From JAHBNG01 sp039028975 (GTDB lineage: Bacteria > Chloroflexota > Anaerolineae > Caldilineales > Caldilineaceae), in assembly GCA_039028975.1 (NCBI GenBank), contig JBCCHB010000068.1:1-64000 (forward strand): DNA of 64,000 nt. The letters are read 5' to 3'. Position numbers and translations under genes: made by a program. Below the pieces are notes generated by a model. The model was given only the letters and a program-made list of their open reading frames with translations. It did no database searches and was not told the DNA's origin. Shown piece after piece: positions 19,168 to 28,457 of this stretch. How positions within the stretch are numbered: position 1 is the first letter of the stretch; every line of letters begins with the position of its first letter.

Positions 19168-19329
19168 GGCCCTCACCCCCAGCCCCTCTCCCAGTTTGGG
19201 AGAGGGGAGCTAACGAGCGAAATGGTTTCTCTAGTTCAAGTAGATTGCCATTAGTAAATGAGATCCAGCAGTACTCTCCCTTCCCCCGGGTTCTCCTCCC
19301 CTAATCTGGGGGAGGTTGGGAGGGGGCTC
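19168..19329. repeat. Palindromic repeat unit, copy B
   Basis: Same layout and orientation as copy A: ggccctcacccccagcccct, hairpin cccctctccca (19183-19193)/tgggagagggg (19197-19207), a diverged middle, and a second pair around ctcctcccctaatctggggg. It fills the gap between the end of the 3007-aa giant and the DUF559 start, so it may also act as that gene's upstream region and the giant's terminator. Confidence 0.8.
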
Positions 19330-19359
19330 AAAGGGAAGGGCCGGGGATGGGGGCGGCAT

Positions 19360-22300
19360 TTACCGCGCCACAAACGGCAAGAAGATATTCGCTTCATTTT
19401 CAATGGCCACACTATCTACTTGGTTAACCTTACCGGTAATTTCAGTCTCTTCGAGATAATAGATGTAGGCTATGCCGGGTTGGACGGTGTCGTCACGGAA
19501 GGTGTAGTGTCCACCGTTTGGCCCCTGGCCCAGGATATAACGTTCGGTGATGCGTACTCGATCTTCCGGATTACAGTTTGCATCATTAGGACGGCAAATT
19601 GTGCTGCGGTAGAGATGGAAGCCGTAGGTATTGATCTCTGTTGGTGTCTCCCACTGGATGAGTACCGAATCTGCTTGGCGGGTAGCCGAATAGGAGTTCA
19701 GCAATAAGTCGTCCCACCATCCGTCGTCCCACACGTATATGAAGCCAAAGTCGACAGTTAGATTTGAGTTTGCATCCGTAGCGTTGCCGCTGCCGCCACC
19801 TGGATCCGGCTCGTGGAGGACTTCTTCATTATAGCTGAGTTGGATGACGCCGCTACGCACGCCGTTACTGCTTGGCCAAGATGAATCTAACCCGTTGTCA
19901 TTGCTATCACCGTTGGCATTGGGGTCTTCCTCCGTGGGGCTAGAGCTAACCAGTTCGGACAAGATACTACCGGCTTGGAAGTTACTGGGGTCGATCTGGA
20001 CCATATACTCACCCGGCAGCAGATTATCAAAGAGGTAGTAACCATCTATCGTGGTCGTGGTGGTTAGGGGCTGACCATTGGCATCGCGCACTGCTCCCCC
20101 GTTGGCATCTAGTAGATTGACGATCACGCCAGCAATACCCCGCTCCTGGCCATCCATGACGCCGTTGTTTTCCAGGCCGTTGCCCACGCCATCATCAAGC
20201 CAAACGCGATTGCCCAGGCTCAGAAATTGCATGGACGCGAAACCAACAATCACCGTCCGTTCCGTCGACCCATCACTCTTTATAATCTCCAACAGATAGA
20301 GTTCTCTGCTTTGGAGCGTCGCACCAGCATCCATCCATTGATAATTCGCACCGACTGGTTGCCCCGCGTTGGTTGCGATAACCATCTCACCGCTTCGCAA
20401 CTCAGCATCCACGCCGCTCGATCGCCAGATATGGAAGCCCATGATGTCACTTTCACTCGCCGTAGACCAACGCACCAGCACACCTTCGGGCACCGAGGTT
20501 ATGCTGTGGTTCACCATTTGAACCGAGGTCGGGTTGAGGATCTGGACCGAATCGCATGAGACATCGTCAGCATCCTCGACCACTGGCGTTGTGCCAGCCA
20601 TAGCCCCGACCGACCGTGCTAAATTGGGCGCATGGCCCGTCTGCGTACAGGGCGACATAACCGGCAGTTGAGTTGTATCCGCTTCGGTGGTAAAGGTGAC
20701 TACCACGCTAACTCCCTCACCTACGCCTAGACCATCAGTATCGTTGAGACTGGCTAATAGATTGGACCAGGTCAGAATTCCTGAGTTAGGGGTGTTGTCT
20801 GGCGCAGGATTGGCGCTGACGTAGGTCATAAAGGCTTGACTGTAGCGGTCTTCCAGGGGCAAGGTGGTAATGGTGACGTTGCCCGTATTGGTGATGTGAA
20901 TTGTGAAGGAGATGGTTTCGCCTACTCGATAGTCTCCGACACCGTTGAACTGCTTGTCCACTGCCAGCGTTGGCAGAGGTTGGAGCTGATAGAAGCCAAA
21001 GTCAATGGTCATATCACCATTGTTGTCGTCACCGTTATCCAACTCACTACCGCGGCCCGATTCGTCGTTTGTGCTGGAACCATCTATTGGTTCGCCATCA
21101 ACGTCAATGCGGATGAGAGGGCTCGTTACGGTCATACCCATGCTGCTTTGGATGCCGTTGTCGTCTTCGTCAATCTGGTTGTCACTCGTTGCCGTGGTAT
21201 CGCTTGAGTAAGGCAGATTTTCTAGCGCGCCACCTGGCTGGAAGTTTTCAATTGGAATCACCACCTGATAGTTTGAATTGGGAATCAGATCGGGAAAGAC
21301 GTAGAGTCCAGATGAATCAGTCTGGGTCGTCCGGAATGGGACAAGCTCACTCCCTGTAATCGTCCCGCTTGCATTTGCATCATAGAGAACCGTGATGGTT
21401 ACCCCTCCAATGCCAGGCTCAAGGGGATCAACAAGACCGTTGTTGTTTTCATCGTGCCAGACCAAGTTTCCGATAAAGGGATCAACCAAGCCAAAGTCTA
21501 CTGTATAGTCATAGCTACCGCCGCCGCTTGTCCCTGGTTCTTCGCCCACAGTCAGATTGACAACGGGGCTAAGGATCTGGGTATTGGGTCCATCCGGCTG
21601 GTCGCCATTATCATCGTCGTCTACGCCATTATCTGGCTCGGACAGGGGAATGCTAGAGAGCGGTGTTACCGGCGGTGGTGCCGGAATACGTACGAAATAG
21701 TCACCCGGCAATAATTGGGTAAAGCTATACTGACCGCTGGCATTGGTGGTGGTGGTCAGGATGGCGGTTAAGCCGTCATCCCCAAGGGGTTCAGCGACAC
21801 CGTCGCCATCCACGTCCTGCCACAGTTCCATCACAAGGTTGGGGATAACATCCTCACCGACATCATAGAGACCGTTATCGTTGCCATCTTCCCACACCTG
21901 ATTACCGATGCTAACAGTTGGCTGTGATGGCACCACAGTAATCGTTGCAGGATCATGATCGTCCTCATCGCCGCCGTTCTTGCCATCCTCAGCAACTTCG
22001 TCATCTACCAAGTCGGCTGTTTCGCCCGCGCTGTTGCCGTTGGTGTCGTCGGGTGTCGAGTCTACATCGGGCAGGGAGTTGCCATTGCTGTCCACAATTG
22101 ATGTGGTGTAGGTGATGATCTCAGCTGTGTTGGTGTAGGTGCCGCTAAGGGTTGCACCCGCGGTCAGCACAATGTCCACCGTGGTTGATGAGTTAGCCGT
22201 GGCGCTAGGCGTCAAGCTAGCGGCCAGTGTCTGAGTCACCGTGCCGGAACCGCCAGAGCCACTCCAACCGCCACCTACGACCGTAAAGTCGGTAGGCACA

Positions 22301-25300
22301 TAGTCGGCTACGGTTACGTTGGTCGCCGTCACCAAACCCTGGTTATAGATAGTGAGGGTGAAGGTCACGTTGTCACCTGGGGCAATGACCGATGGTTGCC
22401 CCGCGGCTAACGTCTTGACCAGCGCCAGATCAAACTCGCAGTAGAAGCCAAAATCGAGCGTATCATCATTAACCATTACGTTAATCGCGGTCCGGTCTGG
22501 GTCAACATCATTGGTAATGTTGGGCTGATTCTGCCCTAGCACAAAATTGGCTAAGGGACCGCCTGGGTCGAAGTTAGTGCTGGCGACTTCGACCAGATAG
22601 TCCTTGCCACTGGCTACATTGAACTGATAAAAGCCGTCTATCGTGTTGCTGATCGATGTGGTCGTTGTGGTGATAAAGATATTGCCGCTTCCTGTCACCT
22701 CGTACAGGTTAACCATAACACCGTTGATGCCTGGCTCGCTCGGATCTTGGGTACCGTCATTGTCAATGTCGTGCCAGATCACATCTCCCAAAGTCAGCTT
22801 GGGTTCAGGCGGGGCGATGGGTATTTCTTCACAGGCGCTCATGCCCATGGCAGAGGCTTGATTGTATGTGTATCCAGCCGCTTCATTACATGCTGGGCCG
22901 CCGCCAGCTGCTCCTGTCGTTTCCAACATGGTGTCGAAGAAAACGATGATGTTCAGCACCTCGTTAGGGGCCAGTTGCCCGTCGTTGTCTACATCGAAGT
23001 CCGTTACATCAGCCCAGAGGATGCTGTTGGCGTTGATGGTCGTAGCTGGATTGGGGCCAAGCGCGTCCTCAACCGTATTGAACGTGAGATAGGTCCCATC
23101 AAAGGTATCGGTCAGCGGCAGGTTGGTAATGGTGATGCTGCCTGTGTTTGTAATGCGAATTGTGAAGCTGATAGACGAGCCAACGGTGACTGTTGGCGTC
23201 GTATTAAGCCATTTCCCAATCTCAATCTGAGGCGTAGCGCTGAACAGCCCCATATCGATCGTGAACTGGGTATTGGGATTGTTGTCGCCATCGGTGGTTG
23301 GTTCGCTATTCAAGGCCAGCGTAACCAGCCCGCTGGCAATGCTGCCGTCGGCTAGTGGCGTGCCGTGGTCGCTGTTGTCTATGGCTGGGTCTTCGCTGTT
23401 TGCACCGCTGCTGCTTTGCAGGTTGTTATAGGGGCTATTCGGATCGTCAAAATTGGTGGGTGCCAGCACCACAAAGTAGTCGCCATCGATCAGGAAATTA
23501 AATTGGTAGTTGCCATTGCTGTCGGTCGTCTGCAGGGCAGCCACCGTGTCGGTGATGGGCTCATAAACGCCATCGCCATCGTCCTGTATCAGGCTGAGGG
23601 TAACACCAGGAGCTGGCGTCTCGCCCTTGCCTGGATCGAAAATGCCGTTGTCGTCCTCTTCTGTCCAGATAAAGTTACCCAAAGCCAACGGCTGGAAGAA
23701 GCCCCAGTCGATGGTCAGATTGCCGTTGGTGTCGTCGCCGTCGTCGGCCGTATCTGGCTCGGTCCCTGGAAGCAGCGTAATCAGGCCTGAGACTAGACCG
23801 TCTATCGCCATGTCATTGAGAGATAGATCGTCGAGACCCTTGTCGTAGTTGTTGATATCGAAGTCGGGCATGACGTAGGTGGTGCTGCTCACCAGCCCAT
23901 CCAGTGGACCGCTTCCCTGCCAGTTGGCGGCGTCGACGCGCACAAAGTAGAAGCCAGGGGCCAGATTATCGAATAGATAGAGGCCACCGCCGCTGGTGCT
24001 GGTCGTTCCAGCCTGGGCGTCGGTCCCGTCATCATAAATGCCATTGCCATTGCTGTCGTTGAAGAGGGTCAGGGCGACACCGTCGATGCCGACTTCGCTG
24101 CCGCTGTCATAGATGGCGTTATCGTCCAGATCGCGCCAGACCAGGTTGCCGATGCGCATGTTGGATGGCGGCGTATAGAAGCCAAAATCGACGGTCAGGT
24201 TGCCATTGGTGCCGTCGCCATCTACAGCGCTATCCGGCTCGCTGCCCAGGATCAGGCTCACAGGTGTGCTAAAGAGGCCCACGGCATGCGGTAGTGGGTT
24301 GTCACCACCATTATCGTCGTTGTCAATATCGTTGTCGGCAATCTGTCCATCCAGTGTGCTGAAGAGGCCGTTTAGGGGACCGCTGGCTGCAAAGTTGGCT
24401 GGATCTATCTGAATGTAGTAGGTACCAGCAGGGAGGTTAGCAAAACCATAGAGTCCGCTGCCATCTGTGGTCGTCTGCCGGATGGCAGTGTCGTCGCTGG
24501 GGTTGGTTAGCCCATCGCCATCGTCCAGCCAGAGGGTGAGCGCCACGTTGGCGATGCCCGATTCGGTCCCGCTGTCGAAGAGCCCGTTGCCGTTGGTATC
24601 GGTCCAGACTAGGTTGCCAATGTTGCCCAATGCCGGGTTGGCAACCGCGTTGAAGCCAAAGTCAACGCTGAGGTTGGAGTTGTTGTCGGCATCGCCATCG
24701 TTGGTTGGTTCGGTACCCAGGGTCAAGGAGATGGGCTGGGAGGCCACCGCGTCCACAAAGAGTTCCGAGACCGCTCCGTTGTCATCATCGTTGGTATCGT
24801 CATCTGGGTCGGGCCCATCTGTCGGTTCCAAACTCGATACCAGACCGGCCAGCGGCTCATTGAGGTAGAAGTTTGACCCCGGCACTACGACCGTGTACTC
24901 CCCGGCATCCAAACCTTGGAAGAGATAGATGCCGCTGCCATCGGTGGCGGTGGAGCCAAGGTAGCTGTTGTCGCTGAGGCAACGGCCGCCATAGAGATCC
25001 ACCTGTACGTTGGCAATTCCCGTTTCGGCCCCGTCGAGGAGTCCGTTGTTGTCCAGATCGTTCCAGACCTGATTGCCCAACGAGAGCGTAGGCACAGAAG
25101 ATATGGCGGCCAAGCTAAAGCCAAAGTCGATGGTCAGGTTGCCGTCTACGCCATCACCATCTACCCCACTATCAGGCTCGCCGCCCGATGTCAGGGTCAC
25201 CAGCGAACTGCGCACGCCTGCTTGGGGGTAGCCGACCTTGCGATGGCCATGGTCCTGGTTGTCGATGTCCGAATTGCCCGTGGTCGCTGTCCCAGGCGTG

Positions 25301-28300
25301 GGTCGATAAGCTGCCAAGGGGCCACCGACGGCAAAGTTGCTGGGCACAATCCGCACGAAGTAATCACCTGGCTGGAGGTTGGCCACGGCCCAGTTGCCGC
25401 TGGCGTCTGTTGTAGCCGTGCCGACCAGAAAGTCGTTGGCGGCCAGATTCAGGGTGCCGTCCCCATTGTCCCTAAAGACCTCTACGTCCACGTTGGCAAT
25501 GCCATTCTCCCCACCGTCGACCAGGCCATTTTCATTGCTATCTTCCCAGACCAGATTGCCCAGGTTGACGGTTGGCGTGCAGAACCCCATGATGCCCAGA
25601 TCGTCGAAGCGGAACATACCTGTGCCGCCGCCCCCTTCTGTCCAGGGGATCACCTGAAAGATGACCTTTTTGCCTACCCAGGCGCTGGTGTCGATGGTAT
25701 TGAAAGGCACATAGTACTTCTGCAAGTCCTTGGTTGGGTCAGCGTCCAGCACGGCCGAGCTGTAGAGCAGGTTGACGCTGGCGGGGTCGCTCACCTCGCC
25801 TCCATCCCACTCATAAACGTGAAGCTGATACTTGGCTTGGGACCCTATAATTGCCGCCACCGAACTGAGCTCCGACGCTTCGAAGTAGAAGCCCTGAATA
25901 TTGGTCGGCTGGTCTGCCAGCAGCTCGACTATCAAAGAGATCCCATTCTGGTCGGCCCCGCTGGCGGCGCTGTAGGGGTCACCATTCTGAGAAAAGTCCA
26001 TATAGCAGCGTGCCGCGTTGGCATTGTCAAGCGGGCTTCCGCTGGCGGGCGGGATGCAGATGCTTGAATCCGTGGGCACCGATGGCGTGGTGATGACGGT
26101 AAAGGTGTTGTACTGGACCGGATCTGTTGTGCCCGGAATGGCTCGCCTGTCGGTGGTTGTTGAGCTGATGTTGGAGATGGCCTGGTTACCGCCAGGACCA
26201 TAGTAGGTCAGGTAGCGGACCGCGTCGACACAATTTTCGTGGCAGGGAATTTCGGCGCCCCGATTCCAGGCATCGAAGCTCATGCCAAAGATGAGGTTCG
26301 TGGCGTCGAAGTCCGCCACGTCACCCGTGATGGGTGGGAGGTTCCCTTGTTCCCCCCAAATGGCATCATTAGTGTCAGCCGAGGGCAGGATACCGTCGCT
26401 ATCGCTGCCGTCTGCGCCGTCGACCATGCCGTCGTTGTTGCCGTCAATCACGGTGAGATCGCCGCTCTCCACCAGATCGAAGAGACCGTCATCGTCGCTG
26501 TCCAGCTCGCGAAAGTCGGGAATGTCGTCACAATCAACATCGGGCAACAGGCGACTCGTATCCGCGCTGCTGGCGATGCCGTTGCTGCCGACTGTGCCAT
26601 CGGCTTGTCCATCGCCATCGGCATCGGGCGTGTCACCCTCCAGCACATCATTGATGCCATCATTGTCGCTGTCCAGATCGATGTAGTCGGGGTTGGGGTT
26701 GCCGTCGGTGTTGGCGATGGTGTAGCTAATGCTGTCGCTGTCAATACTTGTCTCGACGTCATCGGCCAAGCCATTGCCGCCCACGAGATTTGTCGGCGTG
26801 TCGATCCGGCCATCACCGTCGGCGTCTAAAGCATAAGCTGTCCAAATGGGCAAACCACTCTCCCACAGGTCGGGGATGCCATCATTGTCCGAATCCAGAT
26901 CCAGGCTGTCGTTGATGCCGTCATTATCACTGTCGCCACCGTTGAAGGCATTGGCGTCTTCCTCCGAATCAGGGATGCCGTCGTTATCGTCATCAATATC
27001 GGTATCGTCAAGAATGGTGTCGCCGTCGGTGTCATTGCTGGGTGCCGTAAAGACGTAAGCTGCGCCCGCGTTAGAAGCGCCGGTATCGTTCTGGAAGGCA
27101 CCCGCAATGGATGTCGCGCCAGAGATGGAGACGGCATAGCCAAATTCATCGTCTGCCGTGGTGTCTGACGCGGTAAGTTTGTCCTGCTCGCTCCAGGTGC
27201 TGCCGCTGCGGGTAAAGACGTAAGCTGCGCCGGCCCTGGTTTCATCACCAATGGCACCAACAAGCGCGGTATCACCCGCTAATGCCGCGGCGAATCCCAT
27301 CTCATCGCCGCCTGCGCCGTCTGAAGCAGTCAGCTTCTGCTGCTCGCTCCAGGTACTTCCGCTACGCGTAAAGATGTAGGCCGATCCCTGACTTGATTCA
27401 TCACCGCTCGCACCAACCAGCGCTGAATCTCCAGAGACAGAGACCGACTGACCAAAGAGATCGTTGCCTGCGCCGTCAGAAGCGGTCAATTTTTGCTGTT
27501 CTGTCCACGTACTGCCGGTGCGCGTAAAGACATAGGCTGCACCTGCACTTGCGTTATGGCCATTGGCACCGACAATGGCTGTATCACCATCTACCGATAC
27601 AGAGAGGCCGAAGGCATCGCCGCCACCACCGTCGGAAGCAGTCAACTTCTGCTCTTCGCTCCAGGTGCTTCCGCTGCGGGTAAAGACATAGGCCGCACCT
27701 GCGCCAGAATTCTCACCGTCTGCACCAATAATGGCTGTATCGCCTGAAACGGCCACAGCCCAGCCAAATTGGTCGCCGGTTGCGGCATCGGAGGCAGTTA
27801 GTTTCTGCTGCTCACTCCAGGTGCTTCCGCTGCGGGTAAAGACATAGGCTGCACCAGTTTCACCGCTGGGATCTTGTCGGTAGGCTCCGATCACGGCGGT
27901 ATCGCCATCGATGGCCACCGCGTTACCAAAGCGATCGGTGCTGTCCCCATCCGAGGAGACGATTTTCTGTTCCAGTGTCCAGGTAGCGCCGCTACGCAGA
28001 TAGATATAGACCGAACCCGAGCCATTGCCGTTGTCGTCATCCTGAAAGGAGCCGATTACGGCCGTGTCTCCGGAGACAGCGACGGCAATACCGTACTTAT
28101 CATTACTGGCGGGGTCAAAGGGAACCAGCTTCTGCTCTTCTGACCAGATAAGGGGGGGCATGCTGGCGGCGAACAATCCCTCGCCTCTGTTAGCCGCCCA
28201 GGCGGTAGCTGCTGGTGACCATAAGTCTGCCAGGTTGGCCAGGCCTTGCGAGTCAGCCCCAGGCAGGTCTGTTAGCTCGGTTATGCCGGTGATTGTGGTC

Positions 28301-28383
28301 TGTGGAATGGCTCCGAAAAGGAGCAGGCTGATCACCAAGGCATTGAAAATGTGCCGTATTGGTTGTGTTTGACTCTTTTTCAT
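19360..28383 (-). CDS. Giant secreted FG-GAP propeller/TSP3/SdrD-B/DUF11 surface protein (3007 aa)
   Basis: The leader has a hydrophobic core (ALVISLLLFGAI) and a delayed Ala-rich site (AATAWAA, about residue 64). No good ribosome site precedes the ATG at 28383. Residues about 75-447 hold seven FG-GAP-type repeats (SGDTAVIG, GAAYVFTRSGSTW), the number needed to close an integrin-alpha-like propeller. Thrombospondin type 3-like calcium repeats follow (450-700; DTDGDTILDDTDIDDDNDG), then an unassigned region (700-930). SdrD B-like domains start near 934, 1094, 1248, 1406, 1564, 1858, 2154, 2301 and 2718; DUF11 domains near 1713, 1981 and 2471. The shared C-terminal domain occurs at 2611-2720 and, after one more SdrD B-like domain, a related Fn3-like domain closes the protein (2891-3007; VLIQWETPTEINTYGFHLYRS, end IFLPFVAR). 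Likely a calcium-stiffened cell-surface adhesin. Confidence 0.85.
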   Translation of the reverse strand: MKKSQTQPIRHIFNALVISLLLFGAIPQTTITGITELTDLPGADSQGLANLADLWSPAATAWAANRGEGLFAASMPPLIWSEEQKLVPFDPASNDKYGIAVAVSGDTAVIGSFQDDDNGNGSGSVYIYLRSGATWTLEQKIVSSDGDSTDRFGNAVAIDGDTAVIGAYRQDPSGETGAAYVFTRSGSTWSEQQKLTASDAATGDQFGWAVAVSGDTAIIGADGENSGAGAAYVFTRSGSTWSEEQKLTASDGGGGDAFGLSVSVDGDTAIVGANGHNASAGAAYVFTRTGSTWTEQQKLTASDGAGNDLFGQSVSVSGDSALVGASGDESSQGSAYIFTRSGSTWSEQQKLTASDGAGGDEMGFAAALAGDTALVGAIGDETRAGAAYVFTRSGSTWSEQDKLTASDTTADDEFGYAVSISGATSIAGAFQNDTGASNAGAAYVFTAPSNDTDGDTILDDTDIDDDNDGIPDSEEDANAFNGGDSDNDGINDSLDLDSDNDGIPDLWESGLPIWTAYALDADGDGRIDTPTNLVGGNGLADDVETSIDSDSISYTIANTDGNPNPDYIDLDSDNDGINDVLEGDTPDADGDGQADGTVGSNGIASSADTSRLLPDVDCDDIPDFRELDSDDDGLFDLVESGDLTVIDGNNDGMVDGADGSDSDGILPSADTNDAIWGEQGNLPPITGDVADFDATNLIFGMSFDAWNRGAEIPCHENCVDAVRYLTYYGPGGNQAISNISSTTTDRRAIPGTTDPVQYNTFTVITTPSVPTDSSICIPPASGSPLDNANAARCYMDFSQNGDPYSAASGADQNGISLIVELLADQPTNIQGFYFEASELSSVAAIIGSQAKYQLHVYEWDGGEVSDPASVNLLYSSAVLDADPTKDLQKYYVPFNTIDTSAWVGKKVIFQVIPWTEGGGGTGMFRFDDLGIMGFCTPTVNLGNLVWEDSNENGLVDGGENGIANVDVEVFRDNGDGTLNLAANDFLVGTATTDASGNWAVANLQPGDYFVRIVPSNFAVGGPLAAYRPTPGTATTGNSDIDNQDHGHRKVGYPQAGVRSSLVTLTSGGEPDSGVDGDGVDGNLTIDFGFSLAAISSVPTLSLGNQVWNDLDNNGLLDGAETGIANVQVDLYGGRCLSDNSYLGSTATDGSGIYLFQGLDAGEYTVVVPGSNFYLNEPLAGLVSSLEPTDGPDPDDDTNDDDNGAVSELFVDAVASQPISLTLGTEPTNDGDADNNSNLSVDFGFNAVANPALGNIGNLVWTDTNGNGLFDSGTESGIANVALTLWLDDGDGLTNPSDDTAIRQTTTDGSGLYGFANLPAGTYYIQIDPANFAASGPLNGLFSTLDGQIADNDIDNDDNGGDNPLPHAVGLFSTPVSLILGSEPDSAVDGDGTNGNLTVDFGFYTPPSNMRIGNLVWRDLDDNAIYDSGSEVGIDGVALTLFNDSNGNGIYDDGTDAQAGTTSTSGGGLYLFDNLAPGFYFVRVDAANWQGSGPLDGLVSSTTYVMPDFDINNYDKGLDDLSLNDMAIDGLVSGLITLLPGTEPDTADDGDDTNGNLTIDWGFFQPLALGNFIWTEEDDNGIFDPGKGETPAPGVTLSLIQDDGDGVYEPITDTVAALQTTDSNGNYQFNFLIDGDYFVVLAPTNFDDPNSPYNNLQSSSGANSEDPAIDNSDHGTPLADGSIASGLVTLALNSEPTTDGDNNPNTQFTIDMGLFSATPQIEIGKWLNTTPTVTVGSSISFTIRITNTGSITITNLPLTDTFDGTYLTFNTVEDALGPNPATTINANSILWADVTDFDVDNDGQLAPNEVLNIIVFFDTMLETTGAAGGGPACNEAAGYTYNQASAMGMSACEEIPIAPPEPKLTLGDVIWHDIDNDGTQDPSEPGINGVMVNLYEVTGSGNIFITTTTTSISNTIDGFYQFNVASGKDYLVEVASTNFDPGGPLANFVLGQNQPNITNDVDPDRTAINVMVNDDTLDFGFYCEFDLALVKTLAAGQPSVIAPGDNVTFTLTIYNQGLVTATNVTVADYVPTDFTVVGGGWSGSGGSGTVTQTLAASLTPSATANSSTTVDIVLTAGATLSGTYTNTAEIITYTTSIVDSNGNSLPDVDSTPDDTNGNSAGETADLVDDEVAEDGKNGGDEDDHDPATITVVPSQPTVSIGNQVWEDGNDNGLYDVGEDVIPNLVMELWQDVDGDGVAEPLGDDGLTAILTTTTNASGQYSFTQLLPGDYFVRIPAPPPVTPLSSIPLSEPDNGVDDDDNGDQPDGPNTQILSPVVNLTVGEEPGTSGGGSYDYTVDFGLVDPFIGNLVWHDENNNGLVDPLEPGIGGVTITVLYDANASGTITGSELVPFRTTQTDSSGLYVFPDLIPNSNYQVVIPIENFQPGGALENLPYSSDTTATSDNQIDEDDNGIQSSMGMTVTSPLIRIDVDGEPIDGSSTNDESGRGSELDNGDDNNGDMTIDFGFYQLQPLPTLAVDKQFNGVGDYRVGETISFTIHITNTGNVTITTLPLEDRYSQAFMTYVSANPAPDNTPNSGILTWSNLLASLNDTDGLGVGEGVSVVVTFTTEADTTQLPVMSPCTQTGHAPNLARSVGAMAGTTPVVEDADDVSCDSVQILNPTSVQMVNHSITSVPEGVLVRWSTASESDIMGFHIWRSSGVDAELRSGEMVIATNAGQPVGANYQWMDAGATLQSRELYLLEIIKSDGSTERTVIVGFASMQFLSLGNRVWLDDGVGNGLENNGVMDGQERGIAGVIVNLLDANGGAVRDANGQPLTTTTTIDGYYLFDNLLPGEYMVQIDPSNFQAGSILSELVSSSPTEEDPNANGDSNDNGLDSSWPSSNGVRSGVIQLSYNEEVLHEPDPGGGSGNATDANSNLTVDFGFIYVWDDGWWDDLLLNSYSATRQADSVLIQWETPTEINTYGFHLYRSTICRPNDANCNPEDRVRITERYILGQGPNGGHYTFRDDTVQPGIAYIYYLEETEITGKVNQVDSVAIENEANIFLPFVAR
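27042..28158 (-). repeat. Seven FG-GAP coding repeats
   Basis: Seven tandem units of about 150-160 bp encode propeller blades of the 3007-aa protein. The blade junctions (codons for GSTWSEQQKLTASD) are nearly identical at DNA level in blades 2-6, pointing to recent expansion or gene conversion. Confidence 0.85.
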
Positions 28384-28411
28384 AATGGTACTGTCACTGT
28401 CTAGGATTGGT

Positions 28412-28446
28412 CTAAACCTGACAGGTTTTGAAAACCTGCCAAGTCT
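28412..28446. repeat. Intergenic palindromic repeat (CAGGTTTTGAAAACCTG core)
   Basis: A perfect 17-base core with 8-nt arms (28422-28438) sits in a 35-bp imperfect palindrome, aaacctgacaggtttt/aaaacctgccaagtct. It occupies most of the 74-bp gap between two giant genes and is related to the element at 18440. It may terminate the upstream giant's transcript. Confidence 0.75.
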
Positions 28447-28457
28447 GGTTCAATCAA

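Larger units (their letters stand above)
18613..19329. mobile_element. Candidate composite unit: DUF559 gene between direct copies of a palindromic repeat
   Basis: Two similar units of about 163 bp (18613-18776 and 19168-19329) lie in the same orientation on either side of a single small endonuclease-like gene. They are 18 nt from its stop and 17 nt from its start. The tight, symmetric spacing and the position between two giant genes suggest the whole 0.72-kb block arrived or moves as one unit. No transposase is encoded within it, and I cannot define target duplications by eye. Confidence 0.55.

Noticed and set aside
24916..26067. 383-codon ORF on the plus strand
   Set aside because: It is antisense to SdrD B-like repeats of the 3007-aa giant and reflects the same codon bias.
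27042..28158. Regularly spaced direct repeats that could suggest a CRISPR array
   Set aside because: The period is about 150-160 bp, the frame is open throughout, and the repeats encode FG-GAP blades.
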